Shown here piece after piece: positions 42,191 to 53,335 of a DNA stretch of 64,000 bases. The DNA is taken from assembly GCA_011032825.1 (NCBI GenBank), contig JAADJZ010000004.1, forward strand, positions 1,922,001-1,986,000, written 5' to 3'. The position numbers and the translations under genes are program-made. This stretch comes from Massariosphaeria phaeospora. Taxonomy: Eukaryota; Ascomycota; Dothideomycetes; Pleosporales. Every line of letters begins with the position of its first letter. The first letter of the stretch is position 1. Below the pieces are notes generated by a model that was given only the letters and a program-made list of their open reading frames with translations, did no database searches and had not been told where the DNA came from.

Positions 42191-42393
42191 ACCCGTGTCT
42201 TCTTTGTCTTCTTTATTTACCGCGGTCGTTTCTGGACCTCCAGCAACGATACCGAGGATGAACTGGTGGAAGAAAATCATGTTCCAAATGAGCGATAGGT
42301 CAGCGACACACTGCCGAGATGGCCATCAACCAGATGCAAGGATAGGAACCCGATCGTCAATTCACACGTTGGCCACTCTTGGATTGGAAGATA

Positions 42394-42960
42394 ATGGATC
42401 AGTTGCAGCGGGAGGATGACGATAGCTTTAGTTTAACGGGACATATCTTAGGAAATACATTAATTTACCGAGCCCAATATCATCACAACTCCGGGAATAG
42501 TCGAGGCGCAAAATACAACATAACGGCCAGCGCTAGTCAGTTTAGACTACGCTACTCTTTATCGGCGCAGACGCACTCAGCTTCGATGGAAGCTGTTTTG
42601 TAAGTAGAAGTTCCTTTGTGGATTGATGAGCCCATTACTAACACTGATGTACGGTTTAGCTTTGGAGATGTTGCGAGACTCCCTGGTCGGTTACACACAA
42701 GTCTACGCGTTGACAACGTTTTATCTTCGGCCTACAGATTTCACGGCCACGAGACGGTTGACCAAGGCTTCACCCTTTGGAGTGCCCGAAGAAGTGTACG
42801 ACCGGAGGACTTCAAAACAACACCTAGACCTGTATGCACATCAAACGTCTCGATCCCGCGTAGGGCTTACAAGACTCGCGATCAAATCCAGCAAGAATTC
42901 GCCTCACCAACAAGAGTCCTACAGAAGTTCCAGAATAGTAGGCAAACAGAGTTGCCGTGA
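42394..42960 (+). CDS. hypothetical two-exon protein, about 168 residues
   Basis: Exon 1 runs from ATG 42394 (MDQLQREDDDSFSLTGHIL) to 42599; a 60-nt intron has a GTAAGT donor, a TTACTAAC branch site and a TTTAG acceptor (42659); exon 2 (42660-42960) continues FGDVARLPGRLHTSLRVDNV and ends at TGA. The exons sum to 507 bases and stay in frame across the junction. The protein is basic, rich in Arg, Ser and Thr, without signal peptide or membrane segment. I do not recognise a family. In-phase splicing with perfect signals supports the model, but it lies at the end of the fragment mosaic and could be a remnant. Confidence 0.4.
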
Positions 42961-43041
42961 ACTGCTTATCAGGTCCGCGTAATCACCCACCCGCACCAGC
43001 GGAGCTACTGGCAAAAGTCTTCGCAAAGCCGCAATCACGGA

Positions 43042-43322
43042 GATGTATCTGTTTGAACCTTATCTATCGCCGCAAGAGCATGGAATTCTCGCCTTTCAAG
43101 TTTACGATGACCGCGCCTGTCCGTGGCTGAGAGAAGAGCAAGGCATGGGCTACCCGCGATTTTCATACTTAGAACTAGCGCTCTGAGATAGTCGGTCGAT
43201 TTATACGCATACTTGAGGTACTAGACCACTTCGACCTCATCCACGAACGCTGGCTCCTACATATGACCTTGTCGCAAGTCACAAAACTGCAAGACTGGGC
43301 TGCGAGGGGCGATGTGCGGCTC
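43042..43322 (+). pseudogene. frameshifted remnant of an unknown gene
   Basis: An ATG at 43042 opens 46 codons (MYLFEPYLSPQEHGILAFQV, DDRACPWLREEQG) to a TGA. After a shift of one base the next frame continues EIVGRFIRILEVLDHFDLIH and WLLHMTLSQVTKLQDW to a TAA at 43323-43325. The two halves look like one protein split by a frameshift near 43185. Family not recognised. Confidence 0.35.
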
Positions 43323-43400
43323 TAAAAATGGCGTCACCGAAACACTCAAAATGGCGTAATCCTTCACGGTCAATCCCTTGAGCTCTTCCCGGGTGTATAC
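43323..43400. other. possible terminal piece of a DNA transposon
   Basis: Two direct repeats AAAATGGCGTMA lie at about 43325 and 43350. This resembles the doubled transposase-binding words at the ends of pogo elements elsewhere in this window. It abuts the breakpoint of the hAT copy at about 43400. No second end was found. Confidence 0.25.
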
Positions 43401-44536
43401 ACTCGTGGTTGAACAGTCGCATGGTATATCGGGCTACACTTTGATGATTCTTCCATAGTGCTCCGAGAGCCTCTGGATTGGCCATTTCTAGCATATTACG
43501 GAAAGCAGGCGTCTCAAACTCTCTCAGAGGGTGATTGTTTGCCACTAGCCACTCGATAGCTGCTATCCGAAATCTCTGTACGTCAAAGTTGCCTAGCGCG
43601 TTGCCCACTGCTTGTGGAACAATGATGCCGCCTTGTATAACTTGCTGTAGCGTACGTTGGCCACCTGGGAGGGGAATCCGTTCACCTGTAGGCGTGAGAC
43701 GGTGGCCTCTCTTTTGTGCCTGGAGATGATTGGCAGCAGAAGAAGTTGACGCCGTAACGTCATATAACCTAGTGCCTCCTCTATCAATCGTTTTATCCCT
43801 GTGGCAATACGCACATACGAAGAATATACGCTGCGGCAACCGGCGGAGGCAAACGCGATAGCCGTGGCGATAGATCCATGACTTCTTGTGTTTCTGTGTA
43901 CGTAGGGGGGCCATATAATCAGGGAGGCGCGCCCAGTCGATCCCATCAAAGTTATCCTCGAATCGCGCATCGAAATTGGCGTCGGGAGGAGGCAATTCAC
44001 CCTCTGTAGCAGACGGGGCAACAGAGGTGGCAGCAGGTGCGGGCGATGGGTCGACGCGCTCTCTTATCTCATCTTCGAATGTTTGAGTGCTCTGCGAGTC
44101 GGCAGCGCGCGCGCCGCGGCGGCTATGGGAACGTTGAGTGGCCATAAATACGGGCAATAAAGTGAATACAGGCAACGGGCAGAGATAGGCGCAAATTTTC
44201 AGGTGCTGGCTACTCAGGGGGCGTGCGTTGACTACTTGACTCGTACATCCGGTCGATCATGGCCAAAAACGAACTCCAGAAATCCTATCACGAACTAGCT
44301 CTACACCAAACTGTACAGCCTCAAAAACACGTCAAACCGTACAATACACAGTCTTCGGCCACCTTAGAGATCTCCTGCAGAAAACAATCAATCTGTATCC
44401 AAGTTTCCAATCAATCAAGACGTCACTAATTGATTTGCCTACAAAATCTTAAGAGAGTGAATTGATTTGATTGATTTGTTACATAATCAAGTGATCAATC
44501 AAGTGGTTGCAACAGACTTGATTGTTAGCATCTGTG
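43400..44536 (-). mobile_element. hAT element, 5' part only (copy A)
   Basis: Minus orientation. The terminal repeat is at 44518-44536 (on the minus strand CACAGATGCTAACAATCAAG). A transposase N-terminus opens at ATG 44145 (MATQRSHSRRGARAADSQ) and stays open for about 250 codons, including a zinc-binding FFVCAYCHRDK word of BED type and NPEALGALWKNHQSVARY. Homology to copy B stops near 43400 and the frame runs into unrelated sequence. This copy has the fewest mutations of the four, so it shows the ancestral N-terminal sequence, but the catalytic and dimerisation regions are absent. Confidence 0.8.
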
Positions 44537-44762
44537 GTACCCAAGGATACCACTTAGTTAAGTCCTTATCTCCGGCGGCACATAATCCTGCCCTACCTAT
44601 TAGCTGCAACATATGGAAGGCTGTTACATAGAAGCATTGAGTTTTCCAGGCCCATGACATGTTATAGATATTAAGAACAAGATTAGGCTTGTTCCACCAG
44701 ATTGATACTACGAGCCCTATACAAATTGTACGAAGCTGAATGTGACCAACTGGAGACGGACA

Positions 44763-45428
44763 TCAAATCACGCCTTCCCTCCACACCGATCGGCCAGCAG
44801 TGTTCAATGACGTGCATAAGAACAGCACAAAGACGACCACGAGTTCAATGAGAGATTTGGGGCTTCCTTCTCTATACGTTGGCCGTGTACAAGATAGCGG
44901 TAAACACATAGGGACCACCAAGTTCACACACACCGTATCCTTCCGGGGCGGCAAGAAAGCGTCCGAGTTCATCTCTCGACGGAGGAGGCTAGGACAGAAC
45001 TGCCGCCCGCCAGAAAGAGTGAGCATTGCATCAGCCTCACAGAGACACACAGATTTGAAGATGTCCGACCCCCTAGTTATGTACTCAAGAAACGAAATCA
45101 CGGAGGTTGGATAGATCAAAGGAATATAAGGACAATTAAAGGAGCCCGAACACCGTACCGAACACCCAAGGTGCTGATTGTGCGCAACGGCATTCTCAAC
45201 TACATCTTGGGCGTAAGTAGCTAAAGCGCTTTTCCGCCGAAGCCAATAGCTGGCGGGAGGTTCGTCAATGTCCAACAAAGACACGATAACTCTGATCAGC
45301 TTCCGCGACAACGAGATGAGAAATTCCTCCTGTAACTGTACTAGTTTGGACGTTTTCACGCCGGGCTGCCGATTCTGCGACGTGGATCGTGGCTCCTGAC
45401 GTGGATCGTGACTCCTGACGCGGATCAT
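44763..45428 (-). CDS. uncharacterised minus-strand open frame, about 221 codons
   Basis: From the first ATG (about 45428, MIRVRSHDPRQEPRSTSQ) the frame runs 221 codons. Its start lies in the 19-bp minisatellite. The middle part (LVQLQEEFLISLSRKLIRVI, LDIDEPPASYWLRRKSALAT) looks like real helical protein, and a hydrophobic segment (LIELVVVFVLFLCTSL) near the C-terminus could span a membrane. No family recognised, no intron signals seen. Confidence 0.25.
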   Translation of the reverse strand: MIRVRSHDPRQEPRSTSQNRQPGVKTSKLVQLQEEFLISLSRKLIRVIVSLLDIDEPPASYWLRRKSALATYAQDVVENAVAHNQHLGCSVRCSGSFNCPYIPLIYPTSVISFLEYITRGSDIFKSVCLCEADAMLTLSGGRQFCPSLLRREMNSDAFLPPRKDTVCVNLVVPMCLPLSCTRPTYREGSPKSLIELVVVFVLFLCTSLNTAGRSVWREGVI

Positions 45429-45445
45429 GGCTCCCGACGCGGTAT
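45379..45445. repeat. 19-bp minisatellite
   Basis: Units GACGYGGATCRTGRCTCCT start at 45379, 45398, 45417 and (partial) 45436. Confidence 0.7.
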
Positions 45446-46889
45446 AGTATGGAGATGGCTGGCATCTTCTCTGCGGGCTGTATCTTCCCACAAACCTACG
45501 TTTGGAACCGCGATAGCCACTGAGAAAGGGCGTCAGGCGGCTTCGGGTCGCCCCGAAGCGAAGAAGCTGGAGACGTAGTTCTCCAGTGGCGATGGTATAC
45601 TACAGTGGTTATAAGAGGGGTGGTGGCACAGAGAGATGGAGGCATGTTCAGAAGCCAGACGCCAATCAAGATGCTTACACAGGTGACTGGCGGTGCGACA
45701 AATGCATGGTAGTACGGATGAGTTGCCCTCGTTGAGTACTGCGTCAAACATCATGGAGAAGGGACCGATGAAGAGAAACGGAGAAGCGACATGGGCGTGG
45801 ACAAGTCACAACTGTCACGCAGGTCAAGATCAAAGTCAATTAACTGGTACTACTATTGTTTGCTATCTCCAGGCCGAAAGACATGGCCAGCCGTCTGACG
45901 CATTAAGCAGGGGCTTTCGATAGGGGGAAATCCACTCCCTTTGCCAAATCTCATCCTCTCACGGAGGCTTGCCGAGTCTGTCCTCTTCAGTTGGCGACGC
46001 CTTTGCGCGCGCCGCCTGTTCCGCCACGGATTCTGCAACTGTTCATTCAAGGCTAAAGGTGTGACCGACGCGTCCCAAACACCTGCAAAGGATATTGATG
46101 CACCGTGTAGGCGTTGTACCCGAGTTCTTGATGTCGCTCGATAGTCCACGGTCGCCTCAGACCTAGCTACTAGGTGTGTGTCCAATTGCGTCGCGGAGGA
46201 GAGGAAGAACGCCCAGCGGTGGAGGGTATCGTAGAACGGTTCCAGGGTACTGTGAACAGTGTTCAGAGAGGACGGATTGCGGTAATGGCTGAATGGTCAG
46301 CTAGACCTCTGTTAGCGTTGATGTCTGGGCTTGCTGCGTATACGTACTGCTCTCGTGTGGAGGCGACAAAAGCGCAAATCCTCCCCGACTGTTGGCTACA
46401 CTATACTGGGTGTCAAGGAGACTATGGCCGAAAGGAACTCCGGCATAGAAGGGCAGATCCAACGGGCGAAGCCCAGCGGCCGGCCGAATGTCCGAGTTAC
46501 CACAGATGCTATCAATCAGTCCTGTTGCAGTCGACTGATTGATTGATTGATTATGTAACCAGTCAATCAAATCAATTCACTCTCTTGATTTTTTGCAGTC
46601 AAATCAATCAGTGATGGCCGGCCTGATTGGAAAGTTGGAAACGGATTGATTGTTTTCTCCATCAGAGATCTGAGGTGGCCAAAGGGCCCAGATTGTACTC
46701 GTACAGATGGGGCCGTTTTGAGGCCGTAGAGATTGGCGTATAGCGAGTTCGTGATAGGATTTCTGGTGTTTATTTTGGCCCCCGATTGGCAGACGTATGA
46801 GTCAACTAGTGTAGCGCACGCCCCTAAGTACTCGGCACCCGCAAATTTTCGCCCATCACTGTCAATTGCCTCTATTAGCTGTATTTACG

Positions 46890-49494
46890 ATGCCCCCTCG
46901 CCGCTGTGGGCGCGCTGCCGCCGCAGCTGCCGCTGCCGATACACAGAGTACCCAAACTTTCGAAGTAGAGATGCGTGAGCGCCGTGATCCATCGCCTGCA
47001 CCTGCTGCAACCTCAGTCGCCCCACCCGCTACAGAGGGTGAATTACTTGCCCCTGACAAATCTCTCGACGCGCGATTTGAAGATAACTTTGATAGGATTG
47101 ACTGGGAGCGGTTACTCGACTATATGGCGCCGCTGCGTGTACAGAAACACCGGAAGTCGTGGATTTATAGCTATGGCTATTGCGTATGCCTCCGCTAGGT
47201 CTCTGATCAGATATTTTTCGTATGCGCGTACTGTTATAAGGATAAAACAATAGATAGAGGCGGCGCTGGGTTGTACGACGTTAGCACATTAACTTCATCT
47301 GCTGCCAATTATCTACAGCAGAAGAAAAGAGGCCACTATCTCACGCCGATGGGCGAGCGGATAGATGCACCTCGGCTAGGTGGCTAGCGTACACTAGAGC
47401 AAGTTATACACAGCAGCATCGACGTTCCGCAGGCAGTAGGCAACGCGCTAGGCAACTTTGACGTACAGAGATTTCGAATAGCAGCTATCAAGTGGCTAGT
47501 AGCAAACAATCACCCTCTGAGGGAGTTTGAGACGCCTGCTTTTAGGAATATGCTGGAGATAGCCAATCCGAAGGCCCTCCGGGCGCTATGAAAGAACTAT
47601 CAAAGTGTAGCTAGATATATAATGCGACTGTTTAACTACCTGCAGCCCTAGGTAATAGAGGACCTGTCGAAGGCGCTTAGCAAAATACACCTATCGTTTG
47701 ACGGATAGACTGTAAAAGGTGGCAAGAAAGAGTATCTAGGTGTTGTTGCTCTGTCGCAGTATAGAATGCGGTAAAAGCAAAAGTATCGTGTATTGTTCTG
47801 TTGTTCTGTTTCGCTCGTGCGAACCTCCAAGAAGGCCAACAGCAGGGTCTATTTACATGACGTATCTATGATGCAGCTTAGGTAAGAGGTACTCGATAAG
47901 CGAGAAAGTAGCACTAGAACACTATTACGTAATCTGCTTCTCCTCTTAACCGCAACATGCTCATTACGCTGAGTCAGCGGGTCGCATTAGAGATCTTCCG
48001 ATCTCTCTCCCACAGCTCTCCGGCGCCTATTTAGGTGAAAAAATAGCTCTAGTTATACAGGAAACTCTCTGGAGATTCAATACTAACTCGAAAAAAGTAG
48101 GATACTTTATATTGGATAACGCAGGCAATAACAATACAGCAGTGGATTATTTGGCGGAGATGTACAGTTTTGATGCAGATTATTAGCGACTCCGCTGCGG
48201 CCTCTACACTCTCAATTTTATAGGCCAAACAATCATGTTTAGAGTGAATAAAGAGGCCTTTGAAAACGAGGAAACTCAGCACGTGCTTGAGAAGAGATTG
48301 TTGCTAGATTGGCGCAAACATAGCCCGCTGGGTGTTCTCATAGATGTTCTCCACTACATCAAAACACCTTAACAGTACGATTTGCTGTAAAGCTTTGTAC
48401 GCAAGGAGGCAGAGGCTCAACAGAAGCCATATAAACAGATTGAGCCGATTAAGCTAGTAGTAACTAGATAGAACTCTTTCTGCTCTGCGTTTGAGCGAGC
48501 CGTCGAGAGGCTCAAGAATCCGATTGATGCCTACATACAGTATCATATCGAGAATACGCGTACGGCCGCTGCGTACGCCTCTGCCCGCGAGAATCAGATA
48601 GCTAAGTCTCCGGCGTGGATGACGTCAACTGGATTGAGCGCAGCAGATTGGGGTGTTATTACTTAGTACATTGAGGTTCTACAGCCATTGAAGGTGGCCA
48701 CAAAGCGCCTCGAAGGCAGAGGCAACACTAGAAGATTTGGTGCGCCACATAACGTTATCTCTACTTTTGAGTACGTACTCAACACCTACGAGCAGATTGC
48801 GCAGCAATATGAGAGCGTCAATTACAACAAGGAGAACTCGCCAGAGGACTATCTAGCTATCAACATATACGCAGCATGGCAAAAGCTTCAAAAGTACTAG
48901 GAGAAACTTGATGACTCGCTAGCGTACTACGCCGCTACGATACTGCACCCAAACACGAAGTTCTACTGTCAAAACTCATGGGCAGATCAACCTAGGTGGA
49001 TTGCCTTATCAGATGCCGCTTTTCAGGCGCTATGGAGTGAGTACAAGCCGAAGGAGACTCTGGATTTGGAACGCTCGCGCAAGAAAGTCAAGGTATCAGA
49101 TATACAGGCAAGCATTGATCTCTTTACAAATCCGGTACAAGGCAGAGCAGTTGCTAATAGCAGTGACGAGTTTGAGCTTTGGAGACGAGAGCCTCATCTC
49201 CCATCGGATCACCCCTATTCAATTGACCCGATTGCCTATTGGATAGGCATGAAGCAGCTCTATCTCAACCTCAGCAGGCTGGCTATTGATGTACTATCAA
49301 TTCCGGCATCTAGCTGTGAATGTGAGCGTATGTTTAGCGAGGTTGGCGATCTCCTAGAGCTAAAGCGTAGAACTCTGTCGCCTCAATTACTCGCGGCAAT
49401 TCACTGTGTACGATGCTGGCTCAGAGCTGGCTTCAATGATAGGACTACGACTTTGCTTACTGAAGAGGCAATTGATCAATTGTACAGTATATAG
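46890..49494 (+). pseudogene. hAT transposase, degenerate
   Basis: ATG at 46890 (MPPRRCGRAAAAAAAADTQ). The BED-like finger region, FVCAYCYKDK, follows a TAG. Catalytic-domain words are readable: LSFDG followed by TAG then TVKGGKKEYLGVV (first Asp), and YFILDNAG-like residues near 48110 (second Asp). The C-terminal hAT dimerisation domain is intact at 49222-49494 (DPIAYWIGMKQLYLNLSRLA, SIPASSCECERMFSEVGDLL), ending at TAG. Most stops sit at expected Trp or Gln codons, a CpA-to-TpA pattern. Length without the nested LTR fits about 800 residues. Confidence 0.82.
47747..47962. mobile_element. solo LTR nested in hAT copy B
   Basis: A 206-bp sequence (47752-47957), TGTCGCAG...CGCAACA, is flanked by a 5-bp duplication TGCTC (47747-47751, 47958-47962) and is absent from hAT copy C at the same point (which reads GTTGTTGCTTATTACGC). 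It is homologous to the LTR at about 56674-56867. It is therefore a solo LTR of a Copia family related to the 56.9-kb relic, formed by recombination after insertion. Confidence 0.82.
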
Positions 49495-49739
49495 GACTGG
49501 GGTGATAGCGCCTAGTTAATCTCATACAAATCTAACCTCCCTCCCATCTGCCGGCAATTTCCGCTATTTGGACTGCAGTCTATCAATCTGTTTGCAGTCT
49601 ATCAATCTGATCTCAATCAGGCCGAGAGCTGCTGAGCAATCAGTCAATCAAATCAATTCACACTCCGTGAAAACACCAGTCAAATCAGGCCGAGGCCCTC
49701 GGCCTGATTGATTTGATTGATAGCAACTGTGCGAGTTAC

Positions 49740-50540
49740 TAAGAGCCAGTGCTTCGACCTCGTCATATTAGCCAGTGCGCTGCGATCTCGACGCAGTCAC
49801 CGTCGAATGGCGTCATCTCTGGATACTGCTGACCAATAGGAGCCTCGTTCCGTATATGGGGCCGGCGGTCACTTCCCTTTTGCCCCGTCGATAACCTTCT
49901 AGCGAGCCCAAAAAGCTGGCAAAAGCCCGAACGGGCTAGTCTGCGATAACGTGACTATCCCTCACTGACTACACAGCGCTAGCGCGAGGCAATATATAAG
50001 GCGCTCTCCCTCCGTCCCTCCTTCTTCCCACTCATGTCACTGCCCGAGGATTCTTCCCAGGCACTGGCAGAGCACTCCAGCCCATCGCTCCGATGGGCGG
50101 ACTTGCCTGCTATTTTTGTTACAGGGCCTCTTCTCCCTGAGCTTGCTCATAGTTGAGGCCACAGTGTCGCCAGTATTGCACTACCTCTGGCAGACGCGAA
50201 CCCTCTTTTTCGTTGGCATAGCTGCCTTTGGCGGCTAGTTGAAGAAGAAGTCTTTGCTTGATTGATCATACTTATGTGCCTCTACATCAACACTTGATGA
50301 TAGTATCCCTGTAACTCATCCCTCAATCGTGAATGCCATCTATCAGTAGAGTATATTGTGCAATGTAGCACGCTGTGTGTGCAAACTGGTGGCGGTCGTG
50401 TTTACGTTGTTTTGAAGCCTTGCTCTGGCGAGAGCGGGTCTCAACTCCCGGGGACTCAACATCGTCTGCGAGCTGACGGGGCATAGTTACACTCTTGACC
50501 TGCCTTCCCTGGGTTAAGCTTGCTCTATTTGCCCTGTTTT
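49740..50540. other. no recognisable gene
   Basis: Sequence downstream of the hAT copy B duplication, with no open frame of note and no repeat that I can place. Confidence 0.35.
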
Positions 50541-51400
50541 CTATCCCTCAGATACTTCTACGTTAGGTACGCGTGTTGAGGGGCTGCTTGACGTACCCAA
50601 CCATGAATTGAGTCTCCTCGCAGCGTCGCCATTCAGCCACGAAGGTGATAACATTGTGCGCTTAGAAAGAGGCGACGTCGCGAAATAAATGCACCGCCGT
50701 TCAGTCGCAGACCCTGCGATTACAGAGACAGCAGCGTGCTGATATGGCAGCCCGCTGAGTTGGAGGCCCACCGAGTTGGCAGCCCACGGAGCAGCTGGCC
50801 GCCCACCAAGGTGCTGGCAGCCCACCGAGCAGCTAGCAACCCACAGCCCACTGAGATGGCAGCGTGCTGAGATAATAGCCCACTCAGATGGCAGCGTGCT
50901 GGAATGACAGCGTGCTGAAATGGTAGTACGCTGAGATATGAGCCCACCGAGATGGCAGCCCACAGCCCGCCATGATGGCCGTCCACTGAGTGGCCGCTTC
51001 GAGCATCCGAGAACTATGACTCGGCTCTCCTCCCAGCTATGCGCCTAGAAAAGACGACGTCGCGACATAAATGCACCTTCTTCTAGTCCCTGACTCCAAT
51101 ATTACCGACTCCTGAGAGGGCAGTCCACGGAGGTGGCAACACACCGAGGTGGCGGCACCCCGCCGAGATGACCGCCCGCTGAGGCAGGCGCCCCAAGAAC
51201 CCGATAGCAATGACCTGGCTCTTTTCGCAGCGTCGCTATTCGACCAGGAAAGGCGACGAAACCTCGCGCCTAGAGAGAGCCGATTTCGCGACATGGACGG
51301 GCTTGCAATCCACTCGCAGACTTTACGTTACAGCCTACCGGTTTGACTGCCCACCGAGGTGGCCACCTCGAGTCCGCCCCTCCAGGCCCACGGAAGCCAT
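50541..51400. repeat. three-copy module with degenerate GAGATGGCAGCCCAC arrays
   Basis: A module with CGTCGCxATTC, GCGMCTAGARAGAG and a CGTCGCGAMATAAATGCACC-like stretch occurs near 50620, 51025 and 51220. The modules are separated by arrays of a 15-20 bp degenerate unit (GCTGAGATGGCAGCCCACYG) at 50740-50990 and 51115-51190. Frames through the arrays are open on the minus strand but repetitive. No gene assigned. Confidence 0.6.
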
Positions 51401-51617
51401 CGCGTGGAAAAGTATCAATACGATTAAACAAAACTAAGTACCTCACACAGGCCGTCGAGCAGTCACCTTCTTACCCGTTGAATCCTCCACCAGCCTCGAG
51501 CGCGACGTTGACGCCCTCAAAGACCGCACGCTGCACGCTGCATTCGGATCGACGACCTACACTCATCGCGGCAAATGCCAAGCCAGTCGCAAGTCATGGA
51601 GATGGGTCTCCAGATCT

Positions 51618-52240
51618 GGCTGGTCACTTCAGTCGACTCTGGCCGATAACAGATCGCAAAGGAGCCAATCTTCTGTGCTCACCACCAATCCAAGCAGCCG
51701 CTCACAACGCGGACAGATCTCGGTCGGTCGAGGGGCGCCTACGAACACATAAGAGGGAAATGATGATGGAGCATACACCTGGGGGACTAGTCGGGCCTTC
51801 AACAGCAGTCCGAAGCCCCGAAGGAGGACCCAAGCGGCATTGGAGCTATCACACCAGCAGGAAAACACGTCGAGACTTGACTGGAAAGCTTCCTGAAACC
51901 GTCGGCAAATCTCAATCCTTTCGCACGTGAAGGAGACCGGTCTCGGAATCGGGCTGGTCACTTCACCCGACTCTGGCAGATACCATATCACATTCGAGGC
52001 TGATGTTTTGAGCCCACCGCCAATTCAAGCAAGCGTTTGCACAGCGCAAAGATCCCATCGGTCGAGGGGCACCTAGGAACACATAACAAAGCAACGGACT
52101 ATGCGGGCATTCGATATCAAGTCAAATACCCGAAGGAGAACGCCAGCGGCACTGGCGCATCACACGCGCAGGAGAACTCGTCGCGACTTGAAGGCTTACG
52201 GAAGTCATTGAACCAAATCCTGAAGCGCTATAAATAAGCT
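51618..52240. repeat. 334-bp tandem direct repeat
   Basis: GGCTGGTCACTTCASYCGAC starts units at 51618 and 51952. Other shared words are CGGTCGAGGGGC-CCTA, CCCGAAGGAGRACSC and CGTCGMGACTTGA in the same order. Identity by eye is about 75-80 percent with small indels. Confidence 0.65.
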
Positions 52241-53335
52241 GGCGCGTGTCGGTCAGGCCCGTCCGAGTCTGTTCATCGAGGTTCTTGCATGATCATGATA
52301 TGGCTTGAGCAGCACACGGCACGTAACACTGCCGCTACATAGTACTTAGAGCTATCTACAATGCAAAGCTGTCGCGAGGCCCACTGTTCTCGTCTTCATC
52401 CTGTTCTCCCAGCGCCCAAACCCTGATTTCGCTCGCTGATTCCGACGCCTGCTGGCCTGGAGCGCCAAGTCTTTTTCACCGGTCGCGCAAAATCACAACC
52501 GACACCTGGCTGTCGCCCGGTGCATTCAACCGCAACCCTAAGTAACATGTACTTCTTCCAAACAAATTTTGCACCCTGTGGAAATGTTTCGCACATTTAT
52601 CAACCTGCATGCAAAACGATATTGGATAAAGTGTACTCGGAGATGTGTACGCCCAGCGATGATTGTGGAACGCTAACGTTCGACCTCACTTCGGACGACA
52701 CGCGAGGAGAGTGAAAGCTGTTAACAACAACTACTCTAGCAATTTCATGGCAAAAATACCCTTATTCATGGCAAAAATATCCTTCCCATATCTGGGATCC
52801 GACAAGATGAAGTTTTCGAGGGACTTTGACAGACAGGATTACGTAATACACTGGCATGGCAACCAAGGGAACAAAGTCTGGATCAAAGGAAGTCAATTGC
52901 ATAAATAATTAGCTGCCATCTTCTTCGTGCCCCGTTCAGGGTAGAGTGGTGTTTCTCGAGCCGTTTGCGCAAGCAACGGGCGCGTGTACAGAAGATGACA
53001 TCGGTCATTGCAGGGAGCCATGAGGTATCGAAAGGCGCAGCCGGGAGCTCATCAGTTCTGCAGAGATACCCCCACCGCTCTCGTAGCTCCCAAACCTGCA
53101 GGCTCGTCGAGTCTCCCGAGTGTCTCAAGTCCGCATCCGAACTTGGTTGTCCATCTTGTCCAGCCGATAAGCCAATGGACCATCCATTCCAACTGAGGGC
53201 AACAGCCTCTACCCTGTTTGTATCTTGAGAGCGTATCCCAGAGCGTACATATGTGTAAGGCAACATTCAAGTACGGCACTGCTCTGTCGTTCTGGATCGC
53301 TTTGTCTGACGGCCGACTTTATGGAATGCGGCCGC
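52241..53335. other. no recognisable gene
   Basis: Contains a 58-codon plus frame from ATG 52547 (MYFFQTNFAPCGN...) and a minus frame of about 125 codons (53266-52883), neither with a known domain. Confidence 0.3.

Larger units (their letters stand above)
44540..46492. other. no recognisable gene apart from the minus-strand frame
   Basis: Contains a 19-bp minisatellite and a long minus-strand frame (listed). Other frames on both strands are unassigned. Confidence 0.3.
46493..49739 (+). mobile_element. complete hAT element (copy B) with 8-bp TSD
   Basis: The element spans 46501-49731 (3,231 bp). It is flanked by a perfect 8-bp duplication CGAGTTAC (46493-46500 and 49732-49739), as expected for hAT. 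Terminal inverted repeats: left CACAGATGCTATCAATCAG, right (reverse complement) CACAGTTGCTATCAATCAA, 17 of 19 matching. Subterminal regions are full of AATCAATCA words, likely transposase-binding sites. The transposase is interrupted by TAG stops and by a nested solo LTR, so the copy is not autonomous. Confidence 0.93.

Noticed and set aside
8035..42960. Helitron capture as the origin of the gene-fragment mosaics.
   Set aside because: I could not find a 5' TC end, a 3' CTRR end with hairpin, or Rep/helicase sequence, so the idea is left as untested and not annotated.
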